Shown one piece after another: positions 51,401 to 62,659 of a stretch of 64,000 nucleotides of DNA (the stretch's first letter is position 1; every line of letters begins with the position of its first letter). The notes beneath the pieces were generated by a model that had not been told where the DNA came from, searched no databases, and saw nothing but the letters and a program-made list of their open reading frames with translations. Where the stretch lies: assembly GCA_017506865.1 (NCBI GenBank), contig JAFCMP010000009.1, positions 434,001 to 498,000 of the forward strand, in the 5' to 3' direction. Both the position numbers and the translations under genes were made by a program. The stretch is from Tribonema minus (taxonomy: Eukaryota > Sar > Xanthophyceae > Tribonematales > Tribonemataceae).

Positions 51401-52059
51401 TCCATGGACTTGAAGTTGAATGTTGAAGTTTTCACCAGGCACTCCCTTTGCCTGAAGCCGCTCGCTGTAAGCAGTTCAGCACAACTCCTGCTCAGCACTC
51501 ACACGAATGATTATCTCCCCCCCCCCCCCAATCAACCGCACAGGTCATGCTGGACCAGTTCTCGTGCGTGCGCGCGCCGCAGCGCAAGCTGGCCATCCTC
51601 GACGACGCCCACAAGTACCTGAGCACTGCCACCACCCCCTCCCCCTGCGGCCTCGCCGCCGCCCTCGTGCGCGCCGCGCGCCACTCGCGCGCCACCGACA
51701 CGCGCCTCGTCATCTCCACGCACGCCCCCGCGGCGCTGGCGGAGGAGACGCTGAGCGCTGCCACCATCACCCTGCTGCACGCGTGCGTCGCGCGCGAGGC
51801 GCTGGCGGCGCTCTCGCGCGCGCTGCCGTTGCGCCCCGCGCGCCACGCGGAGGCGGCGGCGCTGGCGCAGGGGGAGGCGCTCGTGTTCGCGCGCGGCGCG
51901 CGCCTCGGCGGCGCTTGTGCAGCGCCGCCGCCGGCAGCAGCGGCGGCGGCGGCGGACGCGGCGGCGGCAGCGGCCGCGGCGGCGGCGCGCGGCGGCGGCG
52001 AGCTGCCGTGGCACCGGCTGCGCGTGCGGCGGCGCCTGACGGGCGCCAGCGCTGCGTGA
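48455..52059 (+). CDS. LOTUS/OST-HTH domain fused to a HerA/FtsK-like P-loop ATPase
   Basis: Exons 48455-49135, 49421-50178, 51078-51149, 51544-52059. Residues 1-85 (LQQFQIQLVRVVEAAGRDGV, NFFGYAKLRGFIDDVPEL) fit the OST-HTH/LOTUS winged helix, an RNA- or protein-binding fold. After a linker, the Walker A motif is built across intron 1: VGSP|NSGKSHT. LVICDLTDPLLSPDDA follows, then Walker B KLAILDDAHKYL, then TRLVISTHAPAAL in the place of the STQRP segment of HerA-type ATPases. A low-complexity Ala/Gly C-terminus ends at TGA 52057. Exon 2 changes frame across the G-runs at 49968-49994: upstream codons run from 49421, and the downstream LPPFEEFLQDCLRVELGLF is in frame from 49996. This is most simply a one-base length error or polymorphism. 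The substrate is unknown. Confidence 0.75.
49968..49994 (+). other. G homopolymers causing an apparent frameshift in the ATPase gene
   Basis: Two long G-runs separated by a single C. Clear coding in one frame before and another after points to a miscounted or slipping homopolymer rather than an intron. Confidence 0.7.
50672..50692 (+). repeat. Interstitial CCCTAA array in ATPase intron 2
   Basis: Degenerate CCCTAA units. Further short ones lie in the same gene at about 50862-50880 and, as TTAGGG, in intron 3 at about 51270-51293. Confidence 0.75.
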
Positions 52060-54633
52060 CCACGGGCAGAGAGCGAGCTCTCGAGCTCGTATACACGCCA
52101 CGCTCACCTAGTGCCAAGAGCTTCTGGTGAATGTTGTACCCGGGTGGTGACGGTTTCACAGCCCTGCCTGAAGAGGCAGCGCCGACTTCACGCACGCCAG
52201 CATGTGGTGCATCGCCGACGGTGCACAATGCACAAACCGTGCTGTGCTGGCAAGCGCTATTGATGTGCAGCAGCGGCACAGCGCCTTTCCGTCGGGTGCT
52301 GCCAGCATCGCCAGGCAGCGCAGTGCAGCTCGGGTGCTGCCATTGTGTGTGTGGCACACTGACCCCGCCGTTGGCAACCGATGGCCATTAGTGGCAGCAT
52401 AGCAGTGCTCACGTGGCATGCACGTAAGCTTCCGTTCTAGTGTCAAAACCATCAAGGGAATGCAAGGCCTGCAGGAGGCAGCAGCGCTCAAATGCCATGC
52501 ATCCTGCACATGCTGAAGGTGACATCTTGGGGGTGATGCCTGCCTAGCCTACACAGCAGGGCTGCACAAGATGTACTGAGACCAGGCTGCAGTTCACAGC
52601 AGCAGGCACTGGCATTGGGGTGGAAAGCTTGGTTGTCTGCACACGAGTCAGCAGATCTTGGAGGAAACACATACTCTTTGTACGCACGCATGGTTCATAC
52701 TTGTACAAGCCAATGCGCAGTACTGAAAAGGCTACACAGGAGTTCGTGGCTCAAATGCAGGTGTCAGTGCATGACGCATTCGCGGTCTAGATGTGTGAAC
52801 GCACTCAACGTGTGTGTTCGTTGTCGTATGCTACTTCGGAACTTCCGCAATGAATGAGATTAAGAAGTTCAAAGCATCGAAACGACACAATGTCGCTGAT
52901 GATGCGGTGCAGCGCCAGACATCTACATGCAGTGCCAGCCATGATGAATATACCCGAATCATAGCATCTTGCACAAGGCGCTGGTTCCAATATAAACAAA
53001 ACATTGAGTAGTATCTGCCCTGAGGCACATGTGGAATTTTGCTATCGCTGTTGCACGAACCTGCTGTCATGGCAAATACAAAGTGACAGTGCCATTCTCA
53101 AATGGGGATGAATTTTTGGTCTGCATTTCAATGAGCAAAACGCGCGCGCACACCAATGACAGATGCAATCATGAATGGCACAAGCAACAAAAGTAAACCT
53201 CCTGACAAATGCATGCCTCCCTTCCAAATGGAGCAAAAATATCGTCTATTTGTTCCGTGCCGCACCGCCGTCCCGCCGGCCTCCCCAAATGACCAGCGCA
53301 CAACGCTTTGTCACTTGTTTTCATCACTGATTCACGCCAGCACCAGCCCTATCGCCGCTCTGTCACTCGCCCCCAACACACACACACCAACTCTCACTAA
53401 CACTGCCACCCAGCTGTCTTTGCTAGCCCCTGCGTCGCTGCACGGGCGTCAAGAGCAATGGGGGAAATGAGCAAATCAGCGTGTGCAATGAGTCAGTCAC
53501 TTGGTGCTAATCTGAGACTGTGACCCAGAGAGATCTGTGAGATGACAGTGAACAAGGGGGGGGGGGGGGGCGCTACAAGGGTAATTGGATGCAAGCTCAT
53601 GCTCTCCAAATTGCAATTCTCATGCGTAACTGCTACTGAACATGTGGCACAGCTCAACGTAAGCGCGCAGGCCTTCTCGTCAGCCAACACCTCCCACTGT
53701 GACATGCAGATGCCGATGCGACTGCAGAGACAAGCGGGCAGGCACTGTCCATCCTGACGATTGCAGCGCACGTGAACTGGTCGGTCTCATGTGTTTGTGC
53801 CAGCTATGAATGTCAATTGCACGGTGACTGTGTTCTGCTACTAATGCAACACGCTGAGAGCCGCAACCACGTTCCAACTGTACTTGAAGTTTGGGTCAAA
53901 CTTCCTAGCACTGCTGTATCAATGTCTGAATGACTGAATCTGCAAGCTTCTTGCTGCATGCAAACGAGCATCACCGCCATCGGGTGTCAGCAATACAGCA
54001 TGACCAAGACTGAGAGGCCGGTACCCTTTCAGGGCACAAACTGCTCGTGTCGTGTGTGAGTGTCACCAGCAGCAGAATCCACTTATGACATGCCTCACTC
54101 ACACAAGTCAACATCCTCCATCGTAGGACATGCAGCACATATCCTGTTCCTCCCTCAACGTGCTGAGTCTGAGCATTAACCCTCCGTCACAGCGGCCACG
54201 CGAGGCTGTTTCCAAAAGCCCGTGCTGTTGATTTGATGCAGCGACTTTTGTCGCGACTAAATTACACTAACATTTTGAAGTAGTATACACCGGCAGCATG
54301 CTCAGTACCTACTCAGCGGTTTGCCCCTGGTGTAAGACAGCATTTGCGCAAATGATAACGGCGTACTGCGTTGCCTGGGCGCCACTCTGACACTTCAGCG
54401 GTAGACCGCCACATCTGCGGCCTTGAAGGCGCCAACCCACGCATGTGGATGCTCAACGCTCAGCGCGCTTCGTGATTCCACAACACATCTAATAACATGA
54501 AATGCGCACGACGGCGCGCCGCCACCGAGCAGTCATTCGCACGTGCAGCCTCTCGCAGCAGCATCTGCAATCGCCACACCCACCTGTGTTATTAGAGACG
54601 CCCGCACAACCACAACGCTCAGCACAGCATTGC
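52060..54633. other. Intergenic between convergent genes
   Basis: This lies between the 3' ends of the LOTUS-ATPase gene (+) and the RRM gene (-). I see no gene. A G-run is at about 53557-53571 and no repeat family from elsewhere in the window is recognised. Confidence 0.45.
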
Positions 54634-57600
54634 TCAGTGCTCCTCGCCGTGGTGGTCGCCGCCGCCGCTGCCGCTGCCGCCGCCGCGTCTGCGGCCGCTG
54701 CCGCCGCCCCTGTGGCCGCCGCCGCGCCCGCCGCCGCCGCCGCCGCCGCCCCTGCAGCACGTCAACAATGCACACGCTTCTGAGTTCCCGATGCATTTCA
54801 GCAGGTGCCGACGTGTGTGGAAGGTTGGCCGAATGAGCGCCCGCATGTCACTAGCTTGATCGCTCAACCCCCCTCGACCCCCCCCCTCCCCCACCCCCAC
54901 CTCTATCGCCACCGCCACTGCGCACAGCGCTGGCTTCAACGTGCGCAGGGAGGACGGGCCGGCGGACGCCGCGCGCTGCTGCACTGCGTCCACTGCATAT
55001 TGCGCGCTCTCACGCACCATCCGGCTTCCGCATTCACCGCGCGCGCGCATGCGAGCGGGAGGGCGGCACCCATCGGCACACCCAGCCTGTGACACGGAAC
55101 CACTCGCCTGAACAGCTTGGCAAATACAATCACCATCATGAATGCTGGTCCATTGTAGGTACACTTGCCTGAACAGCTCGGCAGACACAACCAGTGCCAT
55201 CATGCACTTGCCTGAACAGCTTGGCAATACAATAACTACCATCATAGGTGCACTTGCCTGTACAGCTTGGCAAACACACTCACTACCATCACACGTACAC
55301 TTGCCTGAAACAGCTTAGCAAACACACCCAGAACAGCTTGGCAACCACACTCACTACCTTCCTTGACATGTACACTTGCCTGAACAACTTGGCAACCACA
55401 ACCAGAACAGCGTGAAAAACCAACACAATCACTACCATCATCCATAATGCACTTGCCTGAAGAGCTTGGGCTCGCTCGTCCTTGCCTCCACCGTGACCGC
55501 GTGCCCGGCCACGTCCACGCCCTCTGCAGCAGCGGCGCCCACCGCGCCCGCAACTGCCTCCGGCTCCACAAACTCTACGAATGCCCATGCGCGCACATCG
55601 CCCTCCTGTGCGCGAACGCCAGTTACAAAACGTCAGTTACATTAGTCAGTTACATAACATGACCGCATCTGCGTCGCCAAAGTATATAAACGCCCATATG
55701 CGCACATCGCCCTCCTGTGCGCAAACGTCAGTTACAAAACGTCAGTTACAGGCCATCGGTTACATAACGTCACCGCCTCTGCGTCAACAAAGTATATGGA
55801 TGCCCATGCGTGCACATCGTTGTCTTGCGCATGCAGCAGCGGGCGGAGGTAGCACAGGTCAATGTCAATTACATACCGTCAGTTACATTACAGTTACAGA
55901 GCACTGCCGCAGGATGAGCAGCGGTGCGCGTTGTGAGCGCACCGCGCCTTAACTCCATGCGCTTGATGCGCAGGATGACGCTCTGCATCTTAAGACTATA
56001 AATGCATTTCGAAAGCGAAGCATTTATGAGTACATTACCACCACCAAAGTATGCATTCATGTCTATAAATATCAACGAAGCGCAGCAGCGGCGGCGCATC
56101 GCGGGCGCACGAGCCCTTCCTCACCTTCGTGGGCTTGATGACGGAGCACTGCCGCAGGATGACGCTCTGTACCTCAAGACTATATAGAAGTATTCATTTT
56201 ACAAGTGAAGTAGTCCACACGAAGTACATACTTTGAGCCATGAACATGTCCTTGCTCAGGCCCCTACCTCCGTGGGCTTGATGCGCAGGATGACGCTCTG
56301 TATCTTGCCGTACGCCTCAAACGCGCCGCGGATCACGTCCTCCGTAGCGCCCTCCGCCGCGAACCCCTTGACATACACGCTGTTCTCCATCTTGGGCGGC
56401 GTCGCGAGGCGCCCCTGCGTGCGCGCGGGCCTGCCGCCGCCGCCGCCGCCACCCTCCTGAGACGACACGGACAAATAGCGCAGATGTGAAAGGGAGACTT
56501 GGGGGGTGAGCGCTCCGCAAATAGCACAGGTGTGGAAGGGAGACTTGGGAGAGTGAGCGCGCCTCAAATGGCGCACATGTGGAAGGGAACTTAGGGGGTG
56601 AGCGGCGGAGCCGTGCTGGGGGGGGTTGCGGGTGCCATCTCCATGAATGACCCTCATTCCGGCGGTGCGCAAAGGCGTGTGAAGGCCGGCGTGCTGCAGC
56701 GGCGCAAGCATGGTGCGTGCCGCACACCGCTGACACCGCAGGGTGCGTTGCTGCTGGGAGTGATTGCATCGGCTAGAGTTGTGTGGTCGCAGCAAGAGGA
56801 ACGTAAGGCGGGGGGGCGGGGGCGGGGGGGGGGGCATGCGTCGACCACAACATACCATGCGCGTTCATGCGCGATGCTGATGGGGATGAGTGAACTGCCG
56901 GCCCCCTGCGCCCCCCCCCCCCCGGGAGGTGGGCAGCTGTCTGTACCCCTAACCCTAACCCTAAGCAGAGTGTGGCGGTTGCGGCGACAGTGATGCATCA
57001 CAGCAGTTACGTACATGATATGGGCACAGGCAGCTGCAGCAGCAGCACGCGGACGCTCGCGCATGCGCGGCGCCGCAGGAACATAAACTTCAAATGTGAA
57101 GTTCACAGAGGGGGACAGGACGGACGGAGGCAGGTGCGAGTGGAGGGCCGGTGTCGTCGGCGATGATCGCAGAGGAGTGACGTTCCGCTCATATATGCGT
57201 GAAGCGCTGAGCGCTGTCGCCGCAGCACTCCAATGGCGCCGGCATCGACTGCAGGCCCAATCTCAACTGGCATCCAAACTCAACTGGCATCCAAACTCAG
57301 CTGGCAACGACTGCAAACCAACCTCAAGTTGCATGTGGCGCCATGGACAGAGCCGGCTCATTGCTTCATCAAGCTGTGAGCAGCAAGAGACAGCACATTA
57401 GCAAGCAGCTAACGCAACATGCAGACCTGCGGAACCCCATGACCTTACTAACTTGGCCTTTGTGTATGCGCCTGATCATTCTCGAGCGTAACTTCACCTT
57501 TGCGTATGCGCCATTGGCGCGCCCGTTGGCGTTGCCGCCGCCCCCCTCCTTGCGCGGCGCTCGGTGGCGCTGAACACTGTGCCTTTCCTGTGTACCAGAC

Positions 57601-60600
57601 GAATGGCATTGTCCAGGGGTCAGCGGGGTCAGCAATCTGAGGTTGAAACAGTTGTGTTATTAAAACTTTTAGGTACAAATGGCGCTTTTCGAGGGGTCTG
57701 GGGTGGGGACAAATGTGTTGCAAAGTTTGGGGTACAAGGCCCCCCGAATGGCTGTGTTTTGAGAGGTCAGCCATCTGGGGTTAAGATACTAGTGTTAACA
57801 ACTTGAGGTGACAAGGTGCGTCACAGCTGCACTACAGCTTGGAACTTAAACCGAGCCGCTGGAGTTAGGGTTAGGATTAGGGTTAGGGCTAACCCTAACC
57901 CTAAGTTTCTGGAACACCACGCTGCGCCGAGCCGCTGGAGGTTTCTGGAACACCACGCTGTGCCCGTCAGTATCACATGGTTGCGAGGCAGCTCCAGAGC
58001 TCAGTGTGCTGCAGTTGTCATGTAAACACACAGAAGCTGCAGAGAGGCAGGTTGTGTACTTTTATTATATTCCACTTGTGGCTGTGGAAATGCCATGTTG
58101 TAGGTGTGTCGCCTTGTTCTCACTCTTGGATGTAGCATGCAAAGCTTGCACGCCACACCCCGCCCCCCACGTTGTGTACTTGTAGTGAAAGTGCACGTGC
58201 ATATACATACATGTATATATGTGCACAAGGGTAAGGGTAAGGGGTAGGTGCGCAACCGCAGATATGGGCAATGATGTAATGTATTGCAGGGCCAGCCGGA
58301 AACAGGTCGTGGAGACTGGTGCACTTTGCGATAGCAAGTTGAGTTTGAAACGAATCGTACATAGACATGTGCACAAGGGTAATGGGTAGGTGCACAACTG
58401 CAGATACTTCCATGTAGGGCCAGCAAGAAACAGGTCTTGAAGACTGATTTACTTTACTTGGCGATAGCCGCGGGACTCGCCATCACAGAACAGGCGTGGT
58501 GATTCATCACTTGCCAGTCAGCACATAGTAAACCTGCATGACTTGCTAAACGGCATCTCTCTGGGTTTGTCGCCGAGTCGAGTCATGACCGATGAGTCAT
58601 GAGTCACGCACCAGGAGCACGACCACAAGTGTTTGCATGAATGGTACAACAGCGATACAACAAACACGCACCGGTAATGACTGAAGCACGCCACCGGCAT
58701 GACCACGAACACGTCAAAATGGCATTGTCAACTGCAACTTGTCATGTCATGCAGCCAGTAGCGCACATCCTCCCCTGAATGCCCATCACTGGGTGTGCTT
58801 CCAGTACCCATGGCGGCACCATTGATGAAAGCACGCAACGCGCTGCAAAAAGTGCTTGATCACGCTGGATCATGTAGTTGAAGTACTTCAAGTAGTTGAA
58901 GTTGACGCACCTCAACCTCTACTGGTTGGCCGCAGATGGTGTAGGGGCCGCCGCTCTTGATGGCAGACACCACATCCGCACTCTGCGCAACAAATGCAGA
59001 CACCAAAAATTGGAAACAGCAACGCATGCAGACACCATGAGGCGAGAGATGATAACAGCGTCCGGTTGAAATTGCAGTTGGCGATGCTGCGCGCGACACT
59101 GTCCGCATGGACATGCAGCAAGTATTGAGTGGTTTGTCTTTGGCATGAACACATGCTTGCAGTGCACTGAGGCCTGACTAACGGCAACGCACATTTGTGT
59201 CTCAGGAGCCAGAAAAAGCGTCACAGGCCAGGCCCCAGCCACACAAGGCAACAGCGGAGCCCTGCTGCTGCCTTGTGTCAGCCTCTTCTGCGACGTATCC
59301 AGCAGCCGCAATGACAAGGCCCCCATTCAACGAGGCAAGCGACGTGGTGGCTGACCATGCATCGTGGATGGCGCGCTGCACCTAACCCTAACCCTAACCC
59401 TAACCCTAACCCTAATCCTAATCCTATAATTCTGTGCAAGGGGCTCGCTGTTAATGGGCAATACGAAGTACTGCCGCTGGTCCGCACTCAAGCACTGAGG
59501 TCATGTATGCACGTCAGCAGCTTGCGCAAATTCATGAATTCGTTCATCAATCGCTAGGGCCCCTTGTTTGTCGTGTGGTGCTGTTGAGGTTGCAATACTT
59601 TCTGCTGCAATCATCCCCCTCCAAAGCCGAAGGGTCTTTGTGCTTGCAAGCGCAAGTAATGCACATCTGTATTGCACCATACGTACTGAGCAAACACTTG
59701 TGCCAAGTGTTGTGCGCTATTCGTACATGAAAACATGCCAAGTAGAAGCAAGCAAACTGAATACTGCGGCTAACCAGAATGACAGCGTCACTCAGCAAAG
59801 CGTCGTGCAGACTATAGAGCAATTCAAGCATGCAACAAGAAAATTCAACTGCATTAACATGATTGGACAAATTCAACTTGCCTCAAACTCCACAAACGCG
59901 TACTTGCGCCCTTGCACCGAGGTGCGGAACTGTGAGCTGCAGCAAGAGCAGCCAATAAAGCGCGCAGCAGGTGGTCAGACAGCACGTACAGTCGTGATTG
60001 AAGTGCCCTGCCGTCACCAACTGCCCCATGAGACGCACTGAGATGTGCCATCAGCAAAAGCCGAGAGAACGCAGCACACATGCACATGGCGACATGCCTA
60101 GCCGTGGCACCAGTAAGCGCGATCGCTGGTGGAAATCTGATGCTGGCACACCTTGAGCAAACAATACCAGCAACGGCGGTGCCCTGGCGCAATGACTCCG
60201 TTGCCGCAAAATCAGAGCTGTGGTATGGCAGTGCTCACCAAGCTGACAGGTGCATGAATGATGGAACTGCAAGATGACTTTTACACCTGCAGTGATTGAT
60301 TTTTGCCTTGTTGCTAGTGCAAAGCTGGGCCATCGATACAGGGCTGAGGGGGCACAGGGGCAGGGTGCAGCTACAGGAGGCTGATCACCTGCGACTGCAA
60401 GACGATCATATCCTTCTGCAGACGGCATTACTGTCACGAAACAAGAGCTCCCCCTTACCCTGGCCCTTACGCTTAGATCTAGAGGAATTCCACGCCAGAT
60501 GATGATACTGTAACGAAACGACTCCCATGCAGTGAACCCTACATGTAGGTGCACGCAGGCGATATAGTTGGAAGCACTTGCAAGAGTATGGTTTTCGGGC

Positions 60601-61612
60601 CACCATGTCGACGTTGGCGGACGTGCTCCCTTCCCCTCCCCTCCCCCAAAGCTCACAAAGGTGTCACGCATCATGCCGCAGCAGTCAGCGGACTGACCAC
60701 CGTTTCACAGGCTACACGGTGGGAACAGAGTGACTGATCGCTGCACTGGAGAGTGGCTATCGCAGCTAGTGACCTCGCCACGGAGCACGACACACGCCGC
60801 GGTCGGGTCTAGAGGGCATGTACGTACGGGTACCGCGCCTCCTACTCTGACTGAAACGACAGCGCATGACCAGACACACCGTCAATGCGTGCATGTGCGC
60901 AATCGCCGCACGCTGCATTCCACTCTCCGCGCGCCCACATACCTGATGACCGTGCCGAACGGCGCGAACGCCGTGAGCAGGTCCTCCCGCGTCGCGGCGT
61001 CGTCCACCGCCGGGATGTATATGCTGTGCGAGGTGCCCTCCGGCGCGCGCTGCGGCGCGCCCCTGCCCTCCCCGCGTGGCGCCCTGTCGCCGCCGCCGCG
61101 CCTGCTGCTGCTGCCCCTGCGCAGCTCCACCGTCGCGTCGTGGCCGTCCACCGTCACCGAGCCGGCGGCGCAGACCGCCTGCGCTGCGTCCTCCGTCTCG
61201 AACTCGGCGAAGCAGAACGGCCGGTCGTCGGGGATGGTGACCGATGAGACGGCGCCGAAGGGCTCCAGCGCGCGCCTTACGGCCTGTCAAGGAGGAGGAT
61301 GGCTTGTGTGAGGTTTGAGCGCAGCGGCGGCAGAGAGAGAGAGGGCGAGACAAGCAGGCAGCGGGTACCCCAAGCCGTGTCGGCTGCAACAAGATTTGCT
61401 GCGTACGCCAGCGCCACTCTGAGCCTCAGAGCATGTGCATGGTATACAGATACAACGAAGTTCTAGGGCATCAGAGGCAGTAGCTCACGGACAGCGGAAG
61501 GTCAAAGCTCATTTGAAGCTTGATGCAATGATTGAGATATTTTGGGTGCAGCACGTACCGATTCCTCCACATTTGAGGGAGATCCCTTGAGATAAACGGA
61601 TCTGGTAGCCAT
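54634..61612 (-). CDS. RNA-binding protein with three RRMs and an RGG tail, 355 aa
   Basis: Exons (high to low): 61612-61559, 61283-60943, 59936-59882, 58982-58911, 57587-57498, 56456-56268, 55605-55457, 54751-54634. They sum to 1,068 bases with every junction in phase. RRM1: SVYLKG (RNP2) and RPFCFAEFE (RNP1). RRM2: HSIYIPAV and GRKYAFVEFE. RRM3: NSVYVKGF and RAWAFVEFV. A Gly-rich linker (KEGGGGNANG) separates RRM2 from RRM3. The C-terminus is RGGGHRGGG-type and ends GDHHGEEH before the stop at 54634. This architecture resembles nucleolin- or G3BP-like mRNA/rRNA-binding proteins; the exact orthologue is not identifiable. Two introns (after 59882 and 55457) use GC donors in AG|GCAAGT. Junction copies are dense around exons 5-7. 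Confidence 0.9.
55100..55460 (-). repeat. Seven-copy array of the RRM exon 7 end and its GC donor
   Basis: The motif CACTTGCCTGAACAGCTTGG (plus strand) or close variants occur at about 55101, 55162, 55204, 55252, 55296, 55373 and 55448. On the minus strand each reads as exon end CTNTTCAG followed by GCAAGTG. Only the 55448 copy continues into the real exon. Confidence 0.85.
55580..55830 (-). repeat. Three copies of the RRM exon 7 acceptor
   Basis: GCGCACATCGCCCTCCTGTG recurs at about 55591 (true), 55696 and, diverged, 55810, with CAGTTACA-rich intron sequence between them. The period is about 105 bases. Confidence 0.75.
55960..56310 (-). repeat. Three copies of the end of RRM exon 6
   Basis: GCTTGATG...CAGGATGACGCTCTG occurs at about 55960, 56130 and 56277 (true). 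The first two have lost the continuing exon. Confidence 0.75.
56946..56965. repeat. Interstitial CCCTAA array
   Basis: About three units within an RRM-gene intron. Confidence 0.8.
57864..57905. repeat. Head-to-head telomere-type arrays
   Basis: GTTAGGGTTAGG... is directly followed by GGCTAACCCTAACCC, forming an inverted repeat of telomeric units in an RRM-gene intron. Confidence 0.85.
58051..58181 (-). mobile_element. 5'-truncated retroposon insertion with 11-bp target duplication
   Basis: GTTGTGTACTT flanks the insert at 58051-58061 and 58171-58181. The insert 58062-58170 is the reverse complement of the family at about 2676-2789. It lies in an intron of the RRM gene. Confidence 0.85.
59382..59428. 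repeat. Longest interstitial CCCTAA array in the window
   Basis: Six to eight CCCTAA units, the last ones varying to TCCTAA, in an RRM-gene intron. Confidence 0.9.
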
Positions 61613-62659
61613 GACTGCATCACACCACGACAGGCGCAGAGCAAAGAGAATTCGCACCGGTGAGCACGCATGGCAAGCTGCAGAGAGCAGCTTTTGTGAT
61701 TGAAGCGGAAAAGTCCGGCACACACCCAGCTATCGCTGACGCTGAACAGACCGTGCATGCAATAATTTGCGATTGCAGAGCCACTGGCCGCCGCTTGCAG
61801 CGCCTGCACGGCTAACAGGCAGCTGGGGACGAGGCATGTCTGCTGCTATTGCGCAACAACTTTCTCTGTGGTTAGAAAGCAACGAAGTCGCAGCGGACCG
61901 GCTGTCGCCCGAAGGAGCAGAGCGGTTCAATACCGAGCAGCGGTCCTTATGCCGCTGCAGCGCGTGTTCAAGCATGTGTGCACACCGGCTATACGCCGAT
62001 GACGGCGATCTCTATGCGTAGGTCTGCAAATTGGTCTGGGGTGCTGCATCCCAGAGGCACTGGCAGGATCTACTGGGTGCAGAGGGCGCAGTGTGCATCA
62101 GCATACAAGGCCTAGAGGCTACTCACCTGGCTTGCTCACTGGATCCTTTGCTATGGCGCACTATGGGCAATGGCGCCTCTTCGTCGTTGCCAAGCCATTT
62201 GCTCAAATAGAGGGCTTCTGGCAGGGACTGAATTACTTTTTTTTCAGCCACTTTACTTTTCAGCCGGTGCACGCCGTGTGGGGAGTGTCTTGTCAGCGCT
62301 TGCGTGTGGGTGCCGCCGCTGTGCTCGCCAGAGGCCGTGGCCTACGTCTGTGACGGTGGCTTCGGCGCGCTAAAGGTAAGGAATTACTCTCATCGAGGAG
62401 TGTGACTCACCCACTTTTTGCCAAGACGCTGCTGTGTCGCAGCTTTGTGTGTGTTTGCCTTGGTGTTTGCATCATAAGTGCATCGCGCTTCACCTCGTAA
62501 GACGATCTGCAAGCATGCAGGCCTGCATATCGACCACATGATGCTTGCTCCGAACAAATTTCGAGATCTGGAACTTTGAACCATGCGAAGCAATGCTGAT
62601 CGCGCTTGCTGTCTCTTCCTGCGCCAGCAGGAAGCTGCAGTTGTGGTTGCACAAACGTC
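61613..62659. other. Divergent intergenic region
   Basis: This lies between the RRM gene start (minus, 61612) and the TPR gene start (plus, 62660) and should hold both promoters. No gene is supported within it. Confidence 0.45.

Noticed and set aside
51532..52357. Long Arg/Ala-rich frames opposite and overlapping the ATPase last exon
   Set aside because: They are artefacts of very high GC content; the exon frame has Walker B and a spliced upstream context.
54936..55190. Additional RRM-gene exon between 55457 and 54751
   Set aside because: It has an AG and a long frame, but splicing exon 7 straight to the RGG exon is in phase and totals exactly 356 codons with stop. The extra piece meets a stop or shifts the frame.
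59382..59428. Chromosome end
   Set aside because: The array has only six to eight units and is flanked on both sides by exons of the same gene.
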